A model generated the notes under the pieces. The model did no database searches and was not told the origin of the DNA. It saw only the letters and a list, made by a program, of their open reading frames with translations. 64,000 nucleotides of DNA from Bolinopsis microptera. Taxonomy: Eukaryota; Ctenophora; Tentaculata; Lobata; Bolinopsidae. Location of the stretch: the NCBI RefSeq assembly GCF_026151205.1, contig NC_087082.1:584401-648400 (forward strand), written 5' to 3'. Position 1 is the first letter of the stretch. The number at the start of each line of letters is the position of its first letter. Positions 34,827 through 46,560 of the stretch are shown here, piece by piece. The translations under genes were made by a program, and so were the position numbers.

Positions 34827-37800
34827 ATTACCATTAGTGATCTCTCTGATCTGTTGTAGAACTCAGGGTCATCGTGACCAAGAAATTTAGTTTTCTTTGA
34901 GTAGTTGAACGGAGCTCGGATCGCTCTGTAAAGAAGATATTTGTGAGTAGTTAGTAGCTATATAAGTCTGTTGTATAGTCAGATACAAAACTTAATCTCT
35001 TTAAACCAGGTCAGATGGACAACAAAGATATCAAATGATCTGTATTAAATGATCTGTTCTGATAATTTGCCTTTCTCTAGACTTAGAGTTAGAGTTATAG
35101 AGTATGAGGTATAACTGTACTAAAGTATTTAAAAAACCTGGCGAGGAGATTGTCTTTAGTTAAGTTGAGTCTGTCATCGCTGCGATGTAGGATAGAAAAG
35201 ATAGCGTTCTCTATTTTAGTGGTCCACAACTTGTGATACCGTTCATTTTGGAAGGTAAGTTGTTTGAACGCAGCTGACTCTCTGTACTCGCTTTCACCTT
35301 TCTTCCTACCGTTCTCCATCTAGGTTTATAAATTGTTTAGATTCACAACTAAGCAAGAGCGAATAAACATAATACATATACATTATACATGTATCTATTC
35401 ACTAAAAGTCAAAACAAGCAGTCACTCTATTAATTTTAAAGAATCAAATCTGACTTAAAAATAATAAACATTTTAAATAACCTGCGCTTTTAATCTTGAA
35501 TCGTAGTCCCCCTCCGCATCAGAAGACTCTGACTTGAACTTGCCTATAACACTCTTCACAGCAGACTTCAGTGTCTGAGGAACGTACCTGGAAGCGTCAA
35601 ACGTTCTGCCCCTGTCTAAATCGTCATGTTCTGGAGGGGGCAGTTCGTAGAGACACTCATTGTACATAGCTATCATTCTGTCTACCGGTTTATCGTGCTC
35701 CAAGGTTAGAACAGCTCCTGAGGGCGGATAAATTAATCAGTGCTGGAAGAAAGATAAGCTTCAGAAATAAGGCATTCGGCCATGTCAGGAGTTCGTGTAA
35801 AGAGAGATAATCAGTAATCATGCTAATTGCTAATAGTGGGCGGGTTAAGAGAGTTAATTAGGTCCTTTGTAAAGACTTAAATAAGGATAATGTTAATTAC
35901 TGCGGTCTTTAGGTTACTTTGTAAAGACTTAAATAAGGGTAATGTTAATTACTGCGGTCTTTAGGTTACTTTGTAAAGACTTAAATAAGGATAATGTTAA
36001 TTACTGCGGTCTTTAGGTTACTTTGTAAAGACTTAAATAAGGGTAATGTTAATTACTGCGGTCTTTAGGTTACTTTGTAAAGACTTAAATAAGGGTAATG
36101 TTAATTACTGCGGTCTTTAGGTTACTTTGTAAAGACTTAAATAAGGATAATGTTAATTACTGCGGTCTTTAGGTTACTTTGTAAAGACTTAAATAAGGGT
36201 AATGTTAATTACTGCGGTCTTTAGGTTACTTTGTAAAGACTTAAATAAGGGTAACGTTAATTACTGCGGTCTTTAGGTTACTTTGTAAAGACTTAAATAA
36301 GGATAATGTTAATTACTGCGGTCTTTAGGTTACTTTGTAAAGACTTAAATAAGGGTAATGTTAATTACTGCGGTCTTTAGGTTACTTTGTAAAGACTTAA
36401 ATAAGGATAATGTTAATTACTGCGGTCTTTAGGTTACTTTGTAAAGACTTAAATAAGGATAATGTTAATTACTGCGGTCTTTAGGTTACTTTGTAAAGAC
36501 TTAAATAAGGGTAATGTTAATTACTGCGGTCTTTAGGTTACTTTGTAAAGACTTAAATAAGGATAATGTTAATTACTGCGGTCTTTAGGTTACTTTATAA
36601 AGACTTAAATAAGGGTTATGTTCTAATGATCGTATAACCCTTTGATTAAGTAGTTCTCATACAAGGTTTATATAAGTTTCATGATTTGCACACTGTATCT
36701 CGACATACACTGTATATCGTCACGCATGTTATATCGCCCTGTAGTAGAATGACTTACAGGCATTTTCTGCTCGATACACTAGGGACTCCAGATATTCCGT
36801 ATTTTTGACTGTAGGTATAATTCAAAGTGGTCCTGAGATAATTAGATTGAGTTTACGCGGTTGAAACCCAATTTAGGCCAAAACAACATGTTTTTTTATT
36901 TTTTTATTTTAGAGCAAGTTAATTTCGTTGGCATATCAGCAAAATTTTCACTAAAGTGTATTAGAACTAGCCTCACAAGATAGTATCAATATTGTGCTAA
37001 TATTGCAGGACTTCCCCTGTCAGAAATCCAATCGAATGGCGATATAAGGTTGTCAATATACAGTGTGATTTACTGTGATTACCAAGTTGCATGTATGAGC
37101 TTATAATGATTGCACTTTACAGTAGAGAACGGAGACAGAAAGCATTTGTTTTGACACGCGAACAGCTACCAACCAATCAGCTTGGAGTTAGATATGAACA
37201 AACCCCCTGGACACAACACAATTAACAAATGTTCGTTGGGAGAACCTATTAAACTACCACCATGTTATTGATTTTAGATTATGTTAGATTATAAAATACA
37301 CATGCATATCGGTTTTCGTACATAAACATAGGAAATAAAGACCAGCAATCTCATCAGCATCCTCTAATAATCCCAGCCATAATGAGAGGGTGATTCCACA
37401 GACAAGCAAAGAAATCGTTTATAATCATAATATCTGTAATATAACTCGGAAAATCAATCGAGCACAACATATGTCAGGTAATATGCACATAATATGTCAC
37501 ATGTCACGTGCAGCGAGCTGTTAACTTACGGATCCTGCCCCAATGATCCCTGCCCTCCATGTACCCACTAAGAGAAGGGTAGAGTCTGGGAGGGTGGGTA
37601 GAGTGGCGAGGAGGAGCTGGTTCAGACTGCTGCCGAGTAAAAGAGTGGGAGATTTCGGCTCCCTGTTGTGGTGCACTCCCCTCCGGCATTTCATCACATT
37701 CCTCACACTCTGCTATCACTTCAGCCTGTTCTATTGGACACACGGGTAAAGCTAAATCTGACACTAATATACACTGTATATACGTACTATAACACTGTGT

Positions 37801-40800
37801 ATAACACGGTGCCCAAATGTGCCCATCTTGGCCACCATGCACTAGCTAAGCAAGCGTACCTCGGAGAAATGCAAGAGAAACATGGTTGCTGTGATGATAG
37901 CACGTAAAAACCATGTTTCTCCGACACAACCCCGCAGTTCAGCGCTCACTTCATGGCAAGTATAGCGCTCATTTCATGGCAAGTTCAGCGCTCACTTCAT
38001 AGCAATAATATTTGCTACTTTTCGTGATCAACATTTCATCTCACAACGTTTGACCCTCAGTATTCACCCTAACCCAACCGCAACCCTAAGCCTAACACAA
38101 ATACCCAGACAGACCCAAAATTTGAATGTAGATGGGGTAAAACGTCGAATGATGAAATGTTCGTTCCAATCCAGACAAACCACTCGCTATATAACTCACA
38201 CAAAGTCACACAAACTCACACAAACTCACAACTCACACAAACTCACACATACTGATCACACAAACTCACAAAAACTCACACAAACTCACAACTCACACAA
38301 ACTCACACAAACTCACACAAACTGATCACACAAACTCACACATACTGATCACACAAACTCACACATACTGATCACACAAACTCACACAAACTCACAACTC
38401 ACACAAACTCACACATACTGATCACACAAACTCACACAAACTCACACAAACTCACACAAACTCACACAAACTGATCACACAAACTCACACAAACTCACAC
38501 ATACTGATCACTCAAACTCACACAAACTCACACAAACTCACACAAACTCACACAAACTCACACAAACTCACACAAACTCACATAAACTCACACAAACTCA
38601 CACAAACTCACACAAACTCACACAAACTGATCACACAAACTCACACAAACTCACACATACTGATCACACAAACTCACACAAACTCACACAAACTCACACA
38701 AACTCACATAAACTCACACAAACTCACACAAACTCACACAAACTCACACAAACTCACACAAACTCACACAAACTCACACATACTCACACAAACTCACACA
38801 AACTCATACAAACTCACACAAACTCACACAAACTCACACAAACTCACACAAACTCACACATACTGATCACACAAACTCACACATACTGATCACACAAACT
38901 CACACAAACTCACACAAACTCACACAAACTCACACAAACTCACACAAACTCACACAAACTCACACATACTGATCACACAAACTCACACATACTGATCACA
39001 CAAACTCACACATACTGATCACACAAACTCACACAAACTCACACAAACTCACACAAACTCACACAAACTCACACATACTCACACAAACTCACACAAACTC
39101 ACACAAACTCACACAAACTCACACAAACTCACACAAACTCACACATACTGATCACACAAACTCACACATACTGATCACACAAACTCACACAAACTCACAC
39201 AAACTCACACAAACTCACACAAACTCACACAAACTCACACATACTGATCACACAAACTCACACAAACTCACACAAACTCACACAAACTCACACAAACTCA
39301 CACAAACTCACACAAACTCACACATACTGATCACACAAACTCACACAAACTCACACAAACTCACACAAACTCACACAAACTCACATAAACTCACACAAAC
39401 TCACACAAACTCACACAAACTCACACAAACTCACACAAACTCACACATACTACTCACACATACTACTCACACATACTGATCACACAAACTCACACAAACT
39501 CACACAAACTCACACAAACTCACATAAACTCACACAAACTCACACAAACTCACACAAACTCACACAAACTCACACAAACTCACACAAACTCACATAAACT
39601 CACACAAACTCACACAAACTCACACAAACTCACACAAACTCACACAAACTCACATAAACTCACACAAACTCACACAAACTCACACAAACTCACACAAACT
39701 CACACAAACTCACACATACTGATCACACAAACTCACACAAACTCACACAAACTCACACAAACTCACACAAACTCACACAAACTCACACAAACTCACACAT
39801 ACTGATCACACAAACTCACACAAACTCACACAAACTCACACAAACTCACACAAACTCACATAAACTCACACAAACTCACACAAACTCACACAAACTCACA
39901 CAAACTCACACAAACTCACACATACTACTCACACATACTACTCACACATACTGATCACACAAACTCACACAAACTCACACAAACTCACACAAACTCACAT
40001 AAACTCACACAAACTCACACAAACTCACACAAACTCACACAAACTCACACAAACTCACACAAACTCACATAAACTCACACAAACTCACACAAACTCACAC
40101 AAACTCACACAAACTCACACAAACTCACATAAACTCACACAAACTCACACAAACTCACACAAACTCACTACTCACTACACGCACCCTGTTCGGACTTCTG
40201 TCGAGTGTAGAGGTCCCTGTCTTGGTGTAGTCGACGCTCCGTCCTCCAACCGCTCACTAGGTTATCTTGAGAAACAGGAGGTGTTTGGTGGATCACGGTG
40301 ACTAATGTGTCGTGCTATCATAGCTGCACTATCATATTCTATTTGTTTTATCTGCACTATCATATTCTATTTGTATTATCTGCACTATCATATTCTATTT
40401 GTCTGTAGACCAATATGATGGTACGGTCATGTTGGTAATCAGCCGTTAGTAGAAAAACAAAAAGGATTGCCATTGATGGCTCCAATGACCAATCTCAAAG
40501 TAAAGCCGCTTCAAATTTCAAATTATGTATTTATCATATACTTTTCACCTAGCTATAAGTGGCTTCTCTGTGTAGCTCTCTGATAGCGTAAAATAACGGT
40601 TCTATCAATATTTAAGCGTACCGATCTAAGAATTTCCAAGTCTACTGTTAAAAATAAAAGTAGCAAGCCAGATCTATCATCACTCTTGATGACTCTCACT
40701 CACCAAAAGGTGGCTCCACTGGTTTCATGAGCAGGAACTTTTCTGCCCAGTTGTCCATTGCGTAATCAGTTCCACATATTTTGATCGCTCTATACTCCTC

Positions 40801-41731
40801 AAACTTGGAACAGAAATTCTGAAAAAATAACGTTTCAAAGACATGAACACACTTTAAAAACAGTAACTATTTCTGACGTTAGTTTTTGGTTCAGAAAATA
40901 AAAGCAAAAACCTCAATTTCTATCTCGAGCCCATTCTCCCGGAGCAGGTTGATATATTCGACTCTCATGATGGCCGCTTTATCTCCCTTTGCTCCCTTCT
41001 TCAACTCCTCTATATCATCCTGATCTATCTGTCGGGGGTTTGCGTCCACTGAAGGGGAGGTGTTAGCTGGACATACCCTTCTATATACACATACATACCC
41101 TTCTATATACACATACTTGTGTAGTATGTGTATTAGTATTCTTAATACTAACAACTTTATAAAAACTTCAAGGAAACTGTAAACAGCCTGCACCAAAAAC
41201 TTGACAGAGTGTATTATTACATGTATTTAACTTATTGATTTTAAATCAAACCTAATCCATTGGAAGAGTCCATGTATTTCTTTATGGGTTGGTAGACCAG
41301 CACAAAGTCTATCTTATGGTCCTCCGACCAAGGCTCATAGTTAACTCTGTCCACTACGTCTTCCAACAACTGCAAAACTATTGTTAAATCTGTCCACTAC
41401 GTCTTCCAACAACTGCAAAACTATTGTTAACTCTGTCCACTACGTCTTCCAACAACTGTAAAACTATTGTTAACTCTGTCCACTACGTCTTCCAACAACT
41501 GCAAAACTATTGTTGAGTCTCGTATCATGTAGGGGTGGAGCATGTCGGGCTAACAGAAATACAAGAGATACAATTGTCCGGCCTAATTCGGCTATCAATT
41601 GATTGGTTTACCTGTCTGGCATTTTTTCTGAATTGTCGTCTGAGTTTCTTCTTGGCATGACTCCAAGTTCTTTGAGCGTCTGCTATACTGCACTGATCAC
41701 TTAGAGTGTCAAATGTTCCGGTTCGTGTCAT
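26491..41731 (-). CDS. Anoctamin (TMEM16) family protein, tandem copy A, 23 exons
   Basis: Exons in transcript order, from my reading of GT/AG sites and phases: 41731-41612, 41369-41252, 41066-40912, 40818-40704, 37757-37530, 35717-35482, 35319-35138, 34925-34832, 34579-34399, 34292-34161, 33744-33518, 33400-33257, 32768-32628, 32040-31870, 31575-31427, 30872-30788, 28725-28536, 28411-28322, 28182-28112, 27897-27828, 27399-27192, 26905-26739, 26618-26491. The phases chain without a break into about 1133 codons ending TAA; family members are usually 900-1100 aa. Diagnostic blocks: DFVLVY; AYPLHAGGY; QPLNIVRNYFG; the Cys-rich loop MCADCYIDGTC..LSDYC; TFWKRQQ; FVNYYSTLFYIAFFKG; CAPGGCMSE; FVTAFPLAPLICLF; VLSRIAILVNA. 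Anoctamins are ten-TM dimeric Ca-activated chloride channels or lipid scramblases. Which activity applies here is unknown. Exon 3 could start 18 bases later (41048). Confidence 0.92.
27501..27738. mobile_element. TA-flanked MITE with internal duplication, in copy A intron
   Basis: CCTTACTCGGGAATATTAT at the left and its inverse at the right, each beside TA (27499-27500, 27739-27740). A third terminus at about 27604-27622 shows that a 122-bp element was tandemly extended. Each half carries GGTGGGTTTTGGAAAATTCC. Absent from the matching intron of copy B, so it inserted after the gene duplication or was lost there. Confidence 0.8.
28789..30641 (+). pseudogene. Reverse transcriptase of RTE-like LINE, one frameshift
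   Basis: Before the break: a linker and FGEDGVAPEVLKR. After it: PVPKKGNL, NYRGIALTS, NQNGFRESRS, FVDFKKAFDSVHR, GVMQGDTLAPYLF, the FADDLALI active site (Phe for Tyr), LNEGKTKYM, VYLGSRM and a C-terminal RRMRLAGHLARH..GRRRGRPHLTY block. The endonuclease is missing. The break at about 29286, in GATGTCCTGACC, looks like loss of one C, which would otherwise read on through DQWKHLNIVPVPKK. The end of the RT is intact, so little decay has occurred. Confidence 0.85.
28789..30690 (+). mobile_element. 5'-truncated LINE inside a copy A intron, antisense to the gene
   Basis: A forward-strand LINE fills the intron between the exons at 30872-30788 and 28725-28536. The frame is open from about 28789 to 29307 and resumes in another frame from 29313 to 30641. 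Copy B has a 98-bp intron at this place, so the insertion is younger than the duplication. No target duplication could be fixed. Confidence 0.85.
30718..30790. repeat. 11-bp repeats derived from the exon-16 (30872-30788) donor
   Basis: On the gene strand the donor GAG|GTAATTAGTTA is followed by about five copies of GTAATTAGTTA, ending in an inverted second copy of the junction at 30721-30743 (GTGAGGTAATG-C-CATTACCTCAC, a perfect palindrome). Confidence 0.8.
30899..31309. mobile_element. Possible inserted element in copy A intron
   Basis: TTTTCCCTAC at the left and GTAGGGAAAA at the right bound about 410 bp that the corresponding copy B intron (110 bp) lacks. No clear target duplication and no gene. 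Classification open. Confidence 0.4.
31590..31710. repeat. 21-bp repeats and partial exon duplication next to an acceptor
   Basis: Three or four copies of AGTAGTGTAACTATGGTAACT lie between the exon ending at 31575 and a second, partial copy of that exon's start (31663-31700) with its own acceptor CACCAG. On the gene strand the spare copy encodes VYRIIANKL again. Copy B has about four 21-bp units at 53318-53405 but no spare exon start. Confidence 0.75.
32163..32637. repeat. 16-bp repeats containing the exon-12 family donor (two blocks)
   Basis: Unit on the gene strand GCTATATTAGTTAGTA, at 32545-32637 and 32163-32337. The first copy is the real exon end: ..GCTATATTA|GTTAGT at 32628. Each unit therefore repeats the donor. 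Copy B has a 111-bp intron with no such array. Confidence 0.85.
32883..33245. repeat. 21-bp minisatellite, ~17 copies, in copy A intron
   Basis: Unit AGTAGTGTAACTATGGTAACT with alternating A/T variants. It begins 12 bases from the donor of exon 33400-33257. It stays open as MVTSSVT repeats only because 21 is divisible by three; not a gene. The same unit occurs in a different intron of both paralogs (31.6 and 53.3 kb). Confidence 0.95.
34098..34147. repeat. Poly-C tracts
   Basis: Two C runs separated by TAGCATGTGACTCAC, in the intron before exon 34292-34161, next to its donor. Copy B has a G run on the same strand in the corresponding intron (54883-54900). Confidence 0.9.
34161..41731 (-). 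CDS. Copy A: cytosolic N-terminal (dimerisation) exons
   Basis: Exons 1-10 of copy A. Exon 2 holds the conserved KIDFVLVYQP strand that opens the anoctamin dimerisation domain. Exon 3 ends with a VEYINLLRENGLEIEIE segment matching the family's helix-strand before the nucleotide-length loop. Exons 7-10 carry TKDNLLAR..IRAPF, GHDDPEFYNRSER, MVFRILENPE, AYPLHAGGY and then QPLNIVRNYFGSVTAMYFAY leading to TM1. All are soluble and basic or acidic in turn, as expected for the cytosolic side. Copy A has one exon more than copy B here (37757-37530). Confidence 0.85.
34786..34826. repeat. (AGT)n microsatellite at a donor site
   Basis: On the gene strand the donor ATG|GTAATTACTAC runs straight into (TAC)n. 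Confidence 0.9.
35876..36617. repeat. 52-bp minisatellite, ~14 copies
   Basis: Unit TTTGTAAAGACTTAAATAAG + GGTAATGTTAATTACTGCGG + TCTTTAGGTTAC. It lies in the copy A intron upstream of exon 35717-35482. GGATAATG and GGGTAATG variants alternate in blocks. It does not include exon sequence. Confidence 0.95.
37530..37757 (-). CDS. Extra exon unique to anoctamin copy A
   Basis: 228 bases with acceptor AGTGTCAG and a consensus donor GTAAGT, phase 1 on both sides, so it can be included or skipped without changing the frame. It encodes about 76 residues: an acidic, Cys-containing stretch (AECEECDEMPEG) then a Pro/His/Ser-rich stretch (EPAPPRHSTHPPRLYP). No membrane segment. Copy B has only a 126-bp intron here. 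It may be an alternative cytosolic insert or a chance exon; only the matching phases and donor support it. Confidence 0.5.
38196..40170. repeat. 10-bp satellite, ~190 units, with interspersed ACTGATCACAC
   Basis: Unit ACTCACACAA. ATACTGATCACAC units appear at intervals, and blocks of about 480 bp (for example 39356-39480 and 39836-39960) repeat almost exactly, giving higher-order structure. On the anoctamin strand every unit reads TGTGAGTTTG, containing GTGAGT, the same hexamer as the real donor at 40703. Confidence 0.95.
40171..40703. other. Intron remainder
   Basis: Unique sequence between the 10-bp satellite and exon 40818-40704, with three copies of a 29-base TCTGCACTATCATATTCTAT-type unit at 40323-40402. 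Confidence 0.6.
41341..41515. repeat. 43-bp repeats containing the exon-2 acceptor of copy A (4 copies)
   Basis: On the gene strand each unit reads ..AATAGTTTTGCAG|TTGTTGGAAGACGTAGTGG.., that is intron end plus exon start. Only the last copy continues into the exon body at 41369. One copy has TACAG for TGCAG. The unit is not a multiple of three, so use of an upstream acceptor would shift the frame. Confidence 0.9.
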
Positions 41732-41876
41732 CCTACGTCACTTATACAGACCACTATCTTACAATTGGAAGTAGTCATGGAAACATGAAGACGATGTACC
41801 TGATCGAGGCGACCCGCTTGTGACTCGACTAGTTTCGGCTTTTTACGGCCATCCACAAGCTCACAAGGGAGTATCA

Positions 41877-41955
41877 CCTCAATACATTTATTTAATTGTA
41901 GTTGTGAATAGTTTTAAATAATGTTCACAACTACAATTAAATACATTTATTGAGG
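41877..41955. repeat. Perfect-looking hairpin, 32-base arms
   Basis: Arms 41877-41908 and 41924-41955 are inverse with two mismatches (CCTCAATACATTTA.. / ..CATTTATTGAGG), with a 15-base loop. It lies 150 bp upstream of the copy A start codon; a MITE remnant or a transcribed hairpin are both possible. Confidence 0.75.
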
Positions 41956-43540
41956 TAATACTACAAAAAAAACAACAAACATTACGACATTTCAATGTAT
42001 AAGGCTCAATTTCTTAGTGTTTATAATTTAACTGGACAGCTTACAACTATAAATGACTAGAACTGTGGATATTTATAACAAGTACAATGTACATATACAT
42101 GCGATAATATATACATTTAACAACGTCCAACGCAGAAAGCGAGTAAATGATAATCCAACAACGATTATTGGGATAAACTCGAGAATTTGATCAGTTATCT
42201 GATGTACAGTGAGTTGTAACACAAAACCAGATTAAACTGCAAGAAGCTCATAATTCTTAGCATAATTATAGCGAAATTGATGGAAGGTCTTTATGCATAT
42301 ACCTCTATAACAGAGTGAAGACTAGAAAGGAAGGGGTGTAGGAAGTGTACATATTACTAAGCTAAACCTTAGAGTGAACTCATACTCCTTATTTACGTAG
42401 GACTAGACGAGAGGAATTCTAAATATTTCACAAACACCTCGATATATCATGACGTACTGACTAATGATTATCATAGTAAATCTGATACTTGATATCAATC
42501 GTTGGCATGTCAAACATTTAATGTTTAAGTATCGCAAGTGTAGACTCTCTGTATATCTGAGTGCACCCTATACTGTTGACTAAAACAATATTGTGAGAGA
42601 ACCAACAGCATTCCGAAGATAAACCGACAAGACAAAAGTGAGTTTGAGTAGGCGCTTATAGGATAAGGGGGTCGGGGAAGCGTGTTCAGCAAAGTAACAC
42701 ACATGATGGCTGAACACTGCACAGTAACACACACCTTGTAACACAAAGTAACACATTTCACACCTTGTGCAATGTGCAGTCTCCCTCACAAACTAAAAGT
42801 GAGCATTCTACAAATATCTAGGTTAATATTACTACCATTAAACATGAATAGATGCAATGGTAAGCAGAGTTAAGAAACTGACGGCTTGCAAAACATCGCC
42901 AGAAAAATGTTGGATGGTGGATAAAAATAGGTGCAATATAACAATAACACACTCTCGAACAAGCTATATAACAGATTAGATAAACACAAAGAATTTCATA
43001 TAGATCAACTACACTGCGATGACAAATTACACGCTCTCACACCCGACCAATCACCATTTACAGCTAGGAATGTGTACATTGTACATTGTACATTGTACAT
43101 TGTACTTGGGTATCGTACAGATGTTTTGTGTGAAGGAAACCTTACACAAACAACAGAATAGCTCCTCCCTGCTACAGAATACAAGCGTGTGTAAAACACC
43201 CAGCTGGGAAATGGCAGTGTTTTCAACAAGCATAGAGTTATGCATTATGAGGGGGATGCCAGTGTAACGCTTCTGAACGGGAATATTCAATTAGGTGCAC
43301 AAATGTGTTCACAGGAGAATTTGGAAGGCAAAAAGACTGTATATATAGGATTAGTATCTTAGTATAATATATACTTATATAGGTATATAGTATATATACT
43401 TTATATATAGGCGAATAAATATAAGTTATAACTGTTTGCCGGACTGTCATCTGGACAGTGTACGTATTAACACGGACAGTGTATCAAACAGTGCAGTTCA
43501 GCAATTACGAGAGAGACGTTTTGCATTTATATATAATGGG
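41956..43540. other. Intergenic sequence upstream of anoctamin copy A
   Basis: No gene found. Holds an array of four TGTACATTGTACAT-type units (43073-43107) and AT-rich stretches. The promoter of copy A should be here or nearer the start codon but has no recognisable element. Confidence 0.45.
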
Positions 43541-43544
43541 CAAA

Positions 43545-44462
43545 AACCTCAAATTAAAACTATGAAACTATAACACGTTGAATTAAAACTATGAAACTAT
43601 AACACGTTGAATTAAAACTATGAAACTATAACACGTTGAATTAAAACTATGAAACTATAACACGTTGAATTAAAACTATGAAACTATAACACGTTGAATT
43701 AAAACTATGAAACTATAACACGTTGAATTAAAACTATGAAACTATAACACGTTGAATTAAAACTATGAAACTATAACACGTTGAATTAAAACTATGAAAC
43801 TATAACACGTTGAATTAAAACTATGAAACTATAACACGTTGAATAAAAACTATGAAACTATAACACGTTGAATTAAAACTATGAAACTATAACTCGTTGA
43901 ATTAAAACTATGAAACTATAACACGTTGAATTAAAACTATGAAACTATAACACGTTGAATTAAAACTATGAAACTATAACACGTTGAATTAAAACTATGA
44001 AACTATAACTCGTTGAATTAAAACTATGAAACTATAACACGTTGAATTAAAACTATGAAACTATAACACGTTGAATTAAAACTATGAAACTATAACACGT
44101 TGAATTAAAAATATATGAAACTATAACACGTTGAATTAAAACTATGAAACTATAACACGTTGAATTAAAACTATGAAACTATAAGTTATAACACGTTGAA
44201 TTAAAACTATGAAACTATAACACGTTGAATTAAAACTATGAAACTATAACACGTTGAATTAAAACTATGAAACTATAACATGTTGAATTAAAACTATGAA
44301 ACTATAACACGTTGAATTAAAACTATGAAACTATAACACGTTGAATTAAAACTATGAAACTATAAGTTATAACACGTTGAATTAAAACTATGAAACTATA
44401 ACACGTTGAATTAAAACTATGAAACTATAACACGTTGAATTAAAATTATGAAACTATAACAA
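43545..44462. repeat. 29-bp minisatellite, ~31 copies
   Basis: Unit AATTAAAACTATGAAACTAT + AACACGTTG. Contains CACGTT; two places carry an added AAGTTAT, showing local slippage. Confidence 0.95.
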
Positions 44463-44538
44463 GTTCCAAACGCATAACATTATACACGAGTATGACGTAT
44501 CTGGTGCCATAGCGCTACAAGTTTGAAGTTACAATTAA

Positions 44539-44998
44539 GAAGTGTAGTTCCCAGCGCTACAAGTTACAAAGAAGTGTAGTTCCCAGCGCTACAAGTTACA
44601 AAGAAGTGTAGTTCCCAGCGCTATAAGTTACAAAGAAGTGTAGTTCCCAGCGCTACAAGTTACAAAGAAGTGTAGTTCCCAGCACTACAAGTTACATAGA
44701 AGTGTAGTTCCCAGCGCTATAAGTTACAAAGAAGTGTAGTTCCCAGCGCTACAAGTTACAAAGAAGTGTAGTTCCCAGCACTACAAGTTACAAAGAAGTG
44801 CAGTTCCCAGCACTACAAGTTACAAAGAAGTGTAGTTCCCAACGCTACAAGTTACAAAGAAGTGTAGTTCCCAGCGCTACAAGTTACAAAGAAGTGTAGT
44901 TCACAGCGCTACAAGTTACAAAGAAGTGTAGTTCACAGCGCTACAAGTTACAAAGAAGTGTAGTTCACAGCGCTACAAGTTACAAAGAAGTGTTATAG
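44539..44998. repeat. 32-bp minisatellite, ~14 copies
   Basis: Unit AGCGCTACAAGTTACAAAGA + AGTGTAGTTCCC. Follows the 29-bp array after about 75 bp; both contain short AAGTTA-type stretches but are otherwise unrelated. Confidence 0.95.
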
Positions 44999-45344
44999 TT
45001 CCCAGAATGTACAGGGTGTACCGTATAAAGTGTGAAGAATGTATTTAATAATGTTGGTCTGACTTAGACGACGAAGGTGAAAATTGCTATGCGGTAAATT
45101 TGTATACAAGATAGTAATACATTGTGGCTTATAGTTCCGGAGTTGACAAGTTGTAGACTGCTATTTCAAGGAAAATAAACAAAGCGTTCATCGAATCATA
45201 AACTGTAGTTCTATGTGTGTGTAATTGACACGTTTCTGATAGGCTTAAAACCAATTATATGATGGATATTGTTAGTTCATATTCCAGTAGGTATGTAGAC
45301 GTTTTCTACAATCTACACGGAGAGATAGTAGTATAGTGACACGC

Positions 45345-45489
45345 TCATCAGCACGAGCGTGACGTGATACGAGCGTGACGTGACACGAGCGTGACGTGAC
45401 ACGAGCGTGACGTGACACGAGCGTGACGTGACACGAGCGTGACGTGACACGAGCGTGACGTGACACGAGCGTGACATGACACGAGCGTG
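45345..45489. repeat. 16-bp minisatellite, ~9 copies
   Basis: Unit ACGAGCGTGACGTGAC, with a TGACGT (CRE-like) core in each unit. Intergenic. Confidence 0.95.
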
Positions 45490-46190
45490 ACGTTCAACAA
45501 GACACAGTACTATACATTATTAACACGACTTTTATACGAGGCAAATCACCATCTGGTGCACTTGTAAAATATAACATATGTATATATATGTATAAAATGT
45601 AACGATACAATTAAAAAATTAAGCAATTACGACAATAAAGCGTGTGAATAAAATTCGGAGCGAATAGCAAGCTGCGGTGCGTATATAAACAATTAACAAG
45701 GAATTTAAGACAGTTCAGAGCACAATAATTGCGTGTGCGCTGGTACCGGTGAAGTGTACAATAAAAGTGCAATTGGACGAGCCCGGAAATAGGAGTGCTC
45801 TTTATTAAGCTGTGTATAAACAGGGCTATAATAACAAACCTGAGACAACTATCTGATTAACAGCGTCTCATACACTAGTAACGCAAATACTACTAGTACG
45901 CTAATAGTAATACTTTCAACACTACTATATAACAAATAATTTGAGGTGACACTCCTGTGGATTTTTTCTGCCCCATGAGTTTGTAACTTTACTATGGATT
46001 TTCAAATTAATTAACCGTATGTTTACTAATATGACATATTCTTCTGATATCAGTTTATTAAATTTATTAAATTTTTGACTTCTGCTAGGTGACAGTGACA
46101 CTCCTGTGGATGGCCCTCAAAGGCCGAAACTAGTTGAGTCTTCAGCAGATCACCCTGGAATACGTCGTATCATTTGTTTGATGACACTTA
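45490..46190. other. Intergenic sequence with a dispersed repeat
   Basis: Contains GGTGACACTCCTGTGGAT twice (45955, 46089). It also has GGCCGAAACTAGTTGAGTC at 46122, the inverse of GACTCGACTAGTTTCGGC at 41823. These are likely pieces of one dispersed repeat. Confidence 0.5.
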
Positions 46191-46432
46191 ACTAATAGTA
46201 ATAAAGCAAATACGCAACTAGTAATAAAGCAAATACGCTAATGGTAATAAAGCAAATACGCTAATAGTAATAAAGCAAATACGCTAATAGTAATAAAGGA
46301 AATACGCTAATAGTAATAAAGCAAATACGCTAATAGTAATAAAGCAAATACGCTAATGGTAATAAAGCAAATACGCTAATAGTAATAAAGCAAATACGCT
46401 AATGGTAATAAAGCGAATACGCTACTAGCTAG
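46191..46432. repeat. 23-bp minisatellite, ~10 copies
   Basis: Unit TAATAGTAATAAAGCAAATACGC.. given here as TAATAGTAATAAAGCAAATA + CGC. A/G variants alternate (TAATAG / TAATGG). Confidence 0.95.
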
Positions 46433-46451
46433 TAGTAGCTACACTAATAAC

Positions 46452-46560
46452 AGTGCTGGCAAGCTTGCTCTAACCAGAGCCCTCTCGCTTGTGAAACAAG
46501 CGCGTCACGCAGTACGCGTTTACACATGGCTATGTGAACTGGCAAGCATAACCGTTGCCC
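46452..46560. repeat. Dispersed repeat piece (CAGTGCTGGCAAGC type)
   Basis: CAGTGCTGGCAAGC also opens a similar stretch at 47709, and AAACAAGCGCGTCACGCAGT recurs at 48285. The start resembles a hAT end (CAGTG), but no matching inverted end was found. Confidence 0.45.
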
